From: Sphingomonas aurantiaca
GTDB lineage: Bacteria > Pseudomonadota > Alphaproteobacteria > Sphingomonadales > Sphingomonadaceae
DNA length: 64,000 bases
Direction of reading: 5' to 3'
Assembly (NCBI RefSeq): GCF_003050705.1
Contig: NZ_QAOG01000007.1
Coordinates: 69,995 to 133,994, forward strand
The notes under the pieces were generated by a model. The model worked only from the letters and a program-made list of their open reading frames with translations. It searched no databases and was not told the DNA's origin. Shown here one piece after another: positions 58,844 through 64,000 of this stretch. Within the stretch, counting starts at the first letter, position 1. The number at the start of each line of letters is the position of its first letter. A program made the position numbers and the translations under genes.

Positions 58844-58884
58844 GGGGGCGGCACTCTTCGCGCAAGTGTCGCCCCTCTTTTTTG
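58844..58884 (+). terminator. Intrinsic terminator after the ParB gene
   Basis: GGGGCGGCACT and AGTGTCGCCCC form a stem of ten pairs with one mismatch (58845-58875), followed by TCTTTTTT. It is the clearest Rho-independent terminator in the window. It also argues against the long frame from 58824 as the start of the ArdC gene. Confidence 0.85.
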
Positions 58885-58955
58885 TGACCCGGCACCGCCC
58901 TTTCAGAGGGGAGGATGCTCACGCGGGTTTGCCTCACCCAATCAGGAGAACGATC

Positions 58956-59879
58956 GTGGCACAGACCACCGACAAGCCCTCGCCTGCCGACATCATCACC
59001 AACACGATCATCGACAAGCTGGAATCCGGGGTGCGTCCCTGGGTCAAGCCGTGGCGCCCCGGCCTTGGCGGTCGTCCGCTGCGCGCGACCGGCGACCCCT
59101 ACAAAGGCATCAACTGCTTCTGGCTATGGCTGTGTGCCGAGGGGGCCGGATACAACTCGCGCACCTGGATGACGTACAAACAGGCGCAGGCCCTTGGCGG
59201 TCAGGTCCGCGAGGGCGAGCGATCGCAGATCGCGATCTTCTACAAATCCTACAGCAAGACCGTCGAATCCGTCGTCACCGGCGACACGACCGACGAGATG
59301 CGGCGCGTGCTGCGCTCCTACGCCGTGTTTAATTGCGACCAGATCGACGGGCTGTCTCCTGACTTCTACCCGAGCCCTGTCAGCATCGTGCCCCCGGCCG
59401 ATGCGCTCCCCGAGCGCGCGCAGCGCTTCCTCGATGCGCTGCCGGCTACGGTCCACACGCGCGGCGATCGCGCGTTCTACGACCGCACCGCCGACACCAT
59501 CACCATGCCGCCCGCCGAGCTATTCTCGACCCGCGCCTACCACGCCGCCACGCTTGCCCATGAGGCTGGCCACTGGACCGGTCATCCCGACCGGCTCGAT
59601 CGCACGTTCGGCAAGCGTTTCGGCGACGACGCCTACGCGTTCGAGGAGCTTTGCGCCGAGATGACCTCTGCGCTCCTCGGTGCCGATCTTGGTCTGCCGA
59701 CGTCGCATATGGACGACCACGCCGCCTATATCGGCTCGTGGTTGAAGGTGCTGCGCAAGGACAGCCGCGCGATCATGACCGCTGCGGCGAAAGCAGAAGC
59801 GGCAGCCGGCTATCTGCTCCGCGCAACCGGCCTCGACGCCTCGGCCGAGTCCGAGGAACAGATCCGTGAAGCAGCATGA
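58956..59879 (+). CDS. ardC: ArdC-type antirestriction protein (ssDNA-binding, zincin domain)
   Basis: 307 residues from the GTG at 58956, with AGGAG 8 bp upstream. N-terminal ArdC domain at about 10-120 (ADIITNTIIDKLESGVRPWVKPWRPG.., YKGINCFWLWL, WMTYKQAQALGGQVREGERSQIAIFYKSY), which binds single-stranded DNA; the C-terminal zincin-like domain holds HEAGH (LAHEAGHWTGHPDRL, about 198) and a following Glu in YAFEELCAEMTSALL. ArdC proteins protect incoming plasmid DNA from restriction. It overlaps the next gene by ATGA. Confidence 0.9.
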   Translation: MAQTTDKPSPADIITNTIIDKLESGVRPWVKPWRPGLGGRPLRATGDPYKGINCFWLWLCAEGAGYNSRTWMTYKQAQALGGQVREGERSQIAIFYKSYSKTVESVVTGDTTDEMRRVLRSYAVFNCDQIDGLSPDFYPSPVSIVPPADALPERAQRFLDALPATVHTRGDRAFYDRTADTITMPPAELFSTRAYHAATLAHEAGHWTGHPDRLDRTFGKRFGDDAYAFEELCAEMTSALLGADLGLPTSHMDDHAAYIGSWLKVLRKDSRAIMTAAAKAEAAAGYLLRATGLDASAESEEQIREAA

Positions 59880-60847
59880 CCGCTCCGGCCGCCCTCCCCG
59901 ACCTCGGCGCCTACCGGCGCTTCGTCGTGGCGTTCAGTGGCGGCAAGGACAGCCTTGCCGCCCTGCTCCACCTCCTCAGCCTCGGCGTGCCGGCGCACGC
60001 GATCGAGCTGCACCATCATGATGTCGATGGCCAAGGCCCGACCTTCATGGATTGGCCGTGCACGCCTGCCTATGTCCGCGCGATCGCCGACCATTTCGGC
60101 ATCGCGCTCTACGTCTCGTGGCGTGAGGGCGGCTTCGCGCGCGAGCTGGCGCGCGACGACGCGCCGACCGCCCCGATCGCGTTCGAGACGCCGACCGGCA
60201 TCGGCCGTGCCGGGGGCAACGGCCCTGCCGGCACGCGCGGGCTCTTTCCCCAGACGTCTCCCGATCTTCGCGTGCGCTGGTGCAGCCCCGCGCTGAAGAT
60301 CGACGTCCTCGCGGCCGCGATCCGGAATCAGCCGCGCTTCCTCGACGGCCGCACGCTAATCATTACCGGCGAGCGCGCCGAGGAAAGTCCCTCGCGTGCG
60401 CGCTATGCGACGATCGAGCCGCATCGCACATCGACCCTCGCGCGTGCGGTTGATCATTGGCGCCCGGTCCATGACTGGACCGAGCGCTTGATCTGGGACG
60501 CGATCGCGCAAGCGCGGATCCGTCCCCATCCGGCCTACGTCCTGGGTTGGGGCCGCCTGTCCTGCCGAGCCTGCATCTTCGGCTCGCCCGACCAATGGGC
60601 GACGCTCCGGCTCGTCTTCCCTGCCGCCTTCCGACGGGTCGCGGCTCGCGAAGCCGCGAGCGGGAAGACGATCCATCGCTCGCTCACCGTCACGCAGCTC
60701 GCTGACCGCGGCACGGCGTTCCCGGCTGCGACGCTCCATCCCGACGAATTAGCGCAAGCCGATGATCCGGTCTGGAGTCTCTCGATCCTGGCGGATCGCT
60801 GGACGCTTCCTGCCGGCGCATTCGGCGACCATGCAGGCCCGCCATGA
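59876..60847 (+). CDS. PP-loop protein, PAPS-reductase-like (first)
   Basis: 323 residues. VAFSGGKDSLAALLHLLSLG at about 20-39 holds the SGGKDS PP-loop for binding the alpha/beta-pyrophosphate of an adenylate. Later RGLFPQTSPDLRVRWCSPALKIDVLAAAI (about 122-150), and a possible zinc site is given by CSP and SCRACIFGSPDQW near 237. The C-terminal CG-type motif of true CysH is not present, so sulfate reduction is doubtful; such plasmid and phage proteins are more likely nucleotide or DNA/RNA-modifying. Starts inside the ArdC stop and ends inside the next gene. Confidence 0.75.
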   Translation: MTAPAALPDLGAYRRFVVAFSGGKDSLAALLHLLSLGVPAHAIELHHHDVDGQGPTFMDWPCTPAYVRAIADHFGIALYVSWREGGFARELARDDAPTAPIAFETPTGIGRAGGNGPAGTRGLFPQTSPDLRVRWCSPALKIDVLAAAIRNQPRFLDGRTLIITGERAEESPSRARYATIEPHRTSTLARAVDHWRPVHDWTERLIWDAIAQARIRPHPAYVLGWGRLSCRACIFGSPDQWATLRLVFPAAFRRVAAREAASGKTIHRSLTVTQLADRGTAFPAATLHPDELAQADDPVWSLSILADRWTLPAGAFGDHAGPP

Positions 60848-61053
60848 ACGCCGCCATGCGCGTCGGTCTCATGGACCTGCTCGCTCCCACGCCGGAAGAC
60901 CCGCTGTGGGAAGCCGAGAAATCGGGATGGCGCTGCTTCGTCATGGGCAACGACCGGTGCCAATACCGCCGAGGGAGCAAGCTCCGCACGGCTTGGCAGT
61001 CCGGCTATGACGCGGCCTCACGATCGGCCGATCCTGTTGGCGGGATGCTCTGA
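60844..61053 (+). CDS. Rmf/CrpP-fold small protein
   Basis: 69 residues, ATGA overlap with the upstream gene. The end reads WEAEKSGWRCFVMGNDRCQYRRGSKLRTAWQSGYDAASRSADP: a conserved G..C.Y....LR..W..GY..A pattern as in ribosome modulation factor and the small CrpP-like proteins of mobile elements. A ribosome- or nucleic-acid-binding role is possible; the CrpP link to ciprofloxacin is contested and not claimed here. Confidence 0.6.
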   Translation: MNAAMRVGLMDLLAPTPEDPLWEAEKSGWRCFVMGNDRCQYRRGSKLRTAWQSGYDAASRSADPVGGML

Positions 61054-61066
61054 CAAGGCCCCGCAC

Positions 61067-61115
61067 GGAGGAGAGGGAGCCTTCGGCCTTTTGAGCGCGC
61101 CCTGGCGCTCAGGAG
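61067..61115 (+). ncRNA. Two-hairpin leader C (radC-motif candidate)
   Basis: GGAGAGGGAGCCTTCGGCC (first hairpin), then GAGCGC-GCCCTG-GCGCTC (61093-61110) and AGGAGG directly before the ATG at 61124. The shared 14-mer AGGGAGCCTTCGGC is exact in all three leaders. Confidence 0.6.
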
Positions 61116-61123
61116 GTTCGGCC

Positions 61124-61759
61124 ATGCTCTACGACACCCACTACCGCCACAACGAGGCGCTGTCTTCCGAGGCGCTCGGTACCCTGCCTGCAGCGCTCCA
61201 TGCCCTGAACGCGGGCGTCGACGACTGCCGGCGTGCCGGCAAGCCGATCGATCGCGATGCGTCGATCCTGCTGCTGATCCGCAATCTGGCGTCCGTCGCC
61301 GAACGTAGTGCGCCCAGCACAAACGAACTGCGTCTGCGCTGTGCGGAAGACCGCAACAGCGTCGTCGCCGGATCCGCGCTGCTCGACATCGCAGGCAACA
61401 GCGTCGCCGGCGACGCAGTGGCGAAACGGACCTTCCATCGGCAGGCACGCCTCGCGCTCGCTTCGCTCGCCGAGACGATCGGCCTCGACGCGCATGACGT
61501 CCGTATCGATACCGACATGGGCGGTATCGCGGGCGATGGCACGACCGAGCTGCGCCACGCCGATCTCTCGATCCGGGTGCGGCCGCACAGCTTCCTCCCC
61601 AACAGCGAGATCACCTTCAACCGCTGCCGGGACGGCGAACACGCCGGCCCCGTTCAACGCGCGCCGATCGCCGAGCTGCTGGACGTGAGCACGTTCCAGC
61701 GCCGGCTTACCGCGACGGTTGGCGACGTTGGCGCTCCGCGCCTCGCCGCTGCCGCCTGA
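61124..61759 (+). CDS. Hypothetical plasmid protein
   Basis: 211 residues from the ATG at 61124 (AGGAGG 8 bp upstream). N-terminal helical half (EALSSEALGTLPAALHALNAGVDDCRRAGKPIDRDASILLLIRNLASVAERS), then a middle part rich in Ala and a C-terminal beta-rich region (DVRIDTDMGGIAGDGTTELRHADLSIRVRPHSFLPNSEITFNRCRDGEHAG). No family recognised. Expression is probably under leader C. Confidence 0.6.
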   Translation: MLYDTHYRHNEALSSEALGTLPAALHALNAGVDDCRRAGKPIDRDASILLLIRNLASVAERSAPSTNELRLRCAEDRNSVVAGSALLDIAGNSVAGDAVAKRTFHRQARLALASLAETIGLDAHDVRIDTDMGGIAGDGTTELRHADLSIRVRPHSFLPNSEITFNRCRDGEHAGPVQRAPIAELLDVSTFQRRLTATVGDVGAPRLAAAA

Positions 61760-61783
61760 TCCTCACGTCATCGGAGACTTATC

Positions 61784-62395
61784 ATGGGTTGGCTCTTCAT
61801 GCGCGATATGGGCGGCTACGCCACCCCGCGCTCGTATCTCGACAACCAGTTCACCTACCAGCGCGAGACGCATCGTCTGACCGTGCTGGCGTCCGTCATG
61901 GTCGGATCGACCTATTACGCAGCTTGCGAGCGCCTCGCGGACGACGCCGAACGGATCGTGTTCGGCATCGTCTGCCTCACCAAGACCAGCACCGGCGCGC
62001 GCGACGGCTGCACGTTCGGGTACAAGGATATGGATGAAACGGTCGGGCCGAACGAGAGCGAGTGCCCGGCTGCGATCCTCGACGAACTGACCGAAACGGA
62101 CAGCGAGTACGCCCTGGCTTGGCGCGCGCGGTGCCGCGCCAACCTACTCGCGAAGAAGCTCGACCGGGCCAAGCCGACCCCGAAGCCCGGGCAGACCATC
62201 ATCTTCGATGAGCCCATACGCTTCAGCGACTGTAGCGACCGCAGTCGCTTCGAGGTGGTTGCCAATCCCAAAGGCAAGACGCCGCTGTTCCGCGACCCGG
62301 AAAGCCGCGCGATCTGCCGCATCCCGGCATTTCGCAAACGGGCATACCGCATCGTTCATGCCGCGATCGTCGTAAGGGACGCGGCCAGTGGCTGA
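61784..62395 (+). CDS. Hypothetical plasmid protein
   Basis: 203 residues; GGAGA 9 bp before the ATG. Begins MGWLFMRDMGGYATPRSYLDNQFTYQRETHRLTVLASVMVGSTYYAACE and later has FGIVCLTKTSTGARDGCTFGYKDMDETVGPNESECPAAILDELTE, a pattern I have seen only on accessory plasmid genes of this type. It contains one possible DNA-binding stretch but no signal or helices crossing the membrane. It overlaps the next start by 8 bp. Confidence 0.55.
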   Translation: MGWLFMRDMGGYATPRSYLDNQFTYQRETHRLTVLASVMVGSTYYAACERLADDAERIVFGIVCLTKTSTGARDGCTFGYKDMDETVGPNESECPAAILDELTETDSEYALAWRARCRANLLAKKLDRAKPTPKPGQTIIFDEPIRFSDCSDRSRFEVVANPKGKTPLFRDPESRAICRIPAFRKRAYRIVHAAIVVRDAASG

Positions 62396-63368
62396 CCGCC
62401 CGCCCGTCATCGCGGCCTGGGGTGCCGGCGTCGATTCCACCGCCATGATCGTCGAACTCGCCGAACGCGGCGAGCCGATCGACATGGTTCTCTTCGCCGA
62501 CCCCGGCGCCGCGAAGTCGGCGACCTATGCCTTTATCCCCCTTTTCCGGGCCTGGATGTCGGAACGCGGCATCGCGTCCGAGATTGTCCGCTACCAGCCC
62601 CGCAACTTCAAACACTGGCCGCCCTATGCGGGCATCGCCGAGAACATGCTGACCAACGCCACCCTGCCCTCTGTGGTATTTGGTGGCGGGTCGTGCAGCC
62701 AGAAATGGAAGGCCGCCCCGCAAGATGCCTGGACCGCCCAGTGGGAACCCGCGCGCCGCTGCTGGGACGCAGGCGGGCGCGTGGTAAAGCTGATCGGCTA
62801 CGACGCCTCGGGACGCGACACGCAGCGTTACCATCACGCGGTCGGGTGCGAGGATCCTCGCTACGCCTACCGCTACCCCTTGCGGGAATGGGAATGGTCG
62901 CGCGCCGACTGCGAGGCGCGCATCGCGCGCGCCGGACTCCCCGTCCCGCCCAAATCGAGCTGCTACTTCTGCGGCAGCATCAAGCCCGACGAGGTGCTGG
63001 AGCTTTCAACCGAGGAGCTACGCATCATCGTTTTGATGGAAGCGCGAGCCAAGCCTCGCCTTCGCAATGTCGAGGGCCTGTGGCGCAAGCCGGTGCTTGG
63101 CCGTCGCGGTGCGACGCCGCGTCCCGGCAGCATCACCGAGTTCATCCGCGAACGCGGCCTCCTATCACCGGCCGAAGTCGACCGCATCATCGAGACGGCG
63201 CCTTTGGCGCTACTCGATTTTCAGGCCGCGCAGGCCGCGTTCCTCTCTGAGCAACGCGTCCCGATGGGGCGCTGGCTCGACGACTTTCATCGCGCGTCCG
63301 ACGCGCTGGCCGAAGACCATCACCATGGTACTGAGATTCCGGCGAACTCTGCACCGAACCGGCACTGA
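62388..63368 (+). CDS. PP-loop protein, PAPS-reductase-like (second)
   Basis: 326 residues, GTG start overlapping the previous gene. Modified PP-loop AAWGAGVDSTAMIVELAERG at about 9-28, GGGSCSQKWKAAP near 100 and a zinc-finger-like SSCYFCGSIKPDEVLELS near 190-208, as in some phage and plasmid queuosine- or thiolation-type proteins. Lys/Arg-rich C-terminus binds perhaps nucleic acid. Not alignable by eye to the first PP-loop protein except at the loop; the two may be functionally linked. Specific activity unknown. Confidence 0.72.
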   Translation: MADRPPVIAAWGAGVDSTAMIVELAERGEPIDMVLFADPGAAKSATYAFIPLFRAWMSERGIASEIVRYQPRNFKHWPPYAGIAENMLTNATLPSVVFGGGSCSQKWKAAPQDAWTAQWEPARRCWDAGGRVVKLIGYDASGRDTQRYHHAVGCEDPRYAYRYPLREWEWSRADCEARIARAGLPVPPKSSCYFCGSIKPDEVLELSTEELRIIVLMEARAKPRLRNVEGLWRKPVLGRRGATPRPGSITEFIRERGLLSPAEVDRIIETAPLALLDFQAAQAAFLSEQRVPMGRWLDDFHRASDALAEDHHHGTEIPANSAPNRH

Positions 63369-63418
63369 CTGCCTGTGGCGTCACCTTTGCCGAGGGTCAC
63401 GAGGACCACGGTTGGACG

Positions 63419-63577
63419 ATGCAGTTGGAGTTTCAGGCGTATCTCAATCGTGATTGGAACGTCGGCGATCACGTTCGCAAGATCAGCAGCCTCCTCTCAG
63501 CTGGTCGCTTCGGGGCCCACGCCCACAAAGGCTGGCCCCCTCTCGCCTTTTCGGCCGAGCGTCGCCGCTACGAATGA
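63419..63577 (+). CDS. Small ORF or 3' fragment
   Basis: The frame is open from about 63338, continues through an ATG at 63419, and reads MQLEFQAYLNRDWNVGDHVRKISSLLSAGRFGAHAHKGWPPLAFSAERRRYE. Good G/C third-position bias. No start with an RBS is visible upstream, so it may be a short real protein or the end of a gene whose start was lost. Confidence 0.35.
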   Translation: MQLEFQAYLNRDWNVGDHVRKISSLLSAGRFGAHAHKGWPPLAFSAERRRYE

Positions 63578-63783
63578 CCCGAACCGCTTGGGTCTCCCAT
63601 TTTGCCAACCTTCAGAAGTCCGGTCTCATGAAGACCTTCACCGGCCCTTTTCGAATACCCTGCCCATTACCGTGCGGAAATCATGGTCGAGGCGGAAGAT
63701 GTCGTCAGCGCCTGCCGCTCCGCTTGTCGATGCGTTGCATACGGCCGACGAGTGGAAGAGCCTCGATACGGAGCATCCCACTT

Positions 63784-64000
63784 ATGTCAGCGCTTGTCGC
63801 TGGAGGTGTGGACGTCGATCCTTGGCGCTTTGTCCCGGATGGCGGCGATGCCTCCGTCCTGCCCGTCCCGGGGCGTATTCTTGCGAGGTGGCAGCGTGCG
63901 CGGGCTATGCCGCGACCCGGAGTGAGGATCTGGTCGACCAGCTTGCGCATCATGATCGACACGATCGGCGCCGATGGAGCGCCCACGGATCACAGCAGCG
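63784..64000 (+). CDS. Partial ORF at the window edge
   Basis: Frame open to the last base: MSALVAGGVDVDPWRFVPDG and on to ..PVPGRILARWQRARAMPRPGVRIWSTSLRIMIDTIG. The DPWRF..P..LARWQ spacing recalls DUF934-like tails of CysH partner proteins, but the evidence is thin. A second open frame from 63709 overlaps it; which is real cannot be decided within this window. Confidence 0.2.
   Translation, partial: MSALVAGGVDVDPWRFVPDGGDASVLPVPGRILARWQRARAMPRPGVRIWSTSLRIMIDTIGADGAPTDHSS

Noticed and set aside
63683..63925. 80-codon plus-strand ORF near the end
   Set aside because: Cys/Arg-rich composition typical of a wrong frame; two other open frames overlap it.
1..64000. CRISPR arrays, tRNA and rRNA genes
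   Set aside because: No regularly spaced 24-40-bp direct repeats apart from the iterons, and no cloverleaf or rRNA core sequences were seen by eye; a tRNAscan and Infernal run would settle it.

Overview
The window reads as GC-rich DNA from an alphaproteobacterium of the Sphingomonadales (Sphingomonas-like). The reasons are several long TonB-dependent receptors, a Ros/MucR-type regulator, a TorF-like barrel protein, a DUF6894 protein, and a right-hand third that looks like the backbone of a large sphingomonad plasmid. No rRNA, tRNA or CRISPR array was seen. Species and exact replicon cannot be fixed from the sequence alone.

Layout. 1-3.1 kb: the 3' end of a trimeric autotransporter adhesin with two small exported partners. 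3.1-4.2 kb: an AT-rich island with two short HTH proteins, one behind a striking 12-bp inverted repeat. 4.2-6 kb: mostly non-coding, with a VOC protein, a DUF6894 protein and a dispersed palindromic repeat. 6-15.4 kb: a cobalamin/metal region. Three cobalamin riboswitches face a tandem-hotdog thioesterase, the mesX-mesD folate-independent methionine synthase pair and a TonB receptor. A second, paralogous receptor sits directly behind mntR. A chimeric scar joins a DUF2946 gene to the tail of a dead resolvase. 15.5-26.1 kb: a siderophore-type receptor diverges from an M14 carboxypeptidase, an ABC exporter with two DUF3526 permeases and another large TonB receptor, probably one uptake/processing/export locus. 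26.4-45 kb: mixed accessory genes (PNPOx-like protein, K+/H+ antiporter, HPP protein, GAF-PAS-GGDEF protein, TorF-like barrel, MipA/OmpV, TerC, MFS transporter, Cys-less MucR). Two paralogous DUF465 (YdcH-like) genes lie here, one intact and one broken by a single stop codon; each has the same three-stem RNA element upstream on the minus strand.

45-64 kb: plasmid backbone. It holds a serine resolvase, a cassette of four small genes, five iterons at 32-33-bp spacing, a probable antisense-RNA terminator, repC, two more iterons in inverted orientation, and a second, unrelated initiator (RPA/RepA family). Then come a 1406-residue strawberry-notch helicase with an N-terminal methyltransferase-like domain, a ParB-like protein, an ArdC-type antirestriction protein, two PP-loop (PAPS-reductase-like) proteins, an Rmf/CrpP-like small protein and several unknowns. 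Three of these units share a repeated two-hairpin leader that I suspect is the radC RNA motif.

How it may work together: cobalamin supply decides whether the cell makes the B12-independent methionine synthase pair and one receptor, while MntR probably controls the sister receptor. The right third maintains the plasmid (replication, partition, resolution) and carries an establishment/anti-restriction module under common RNA leaders.
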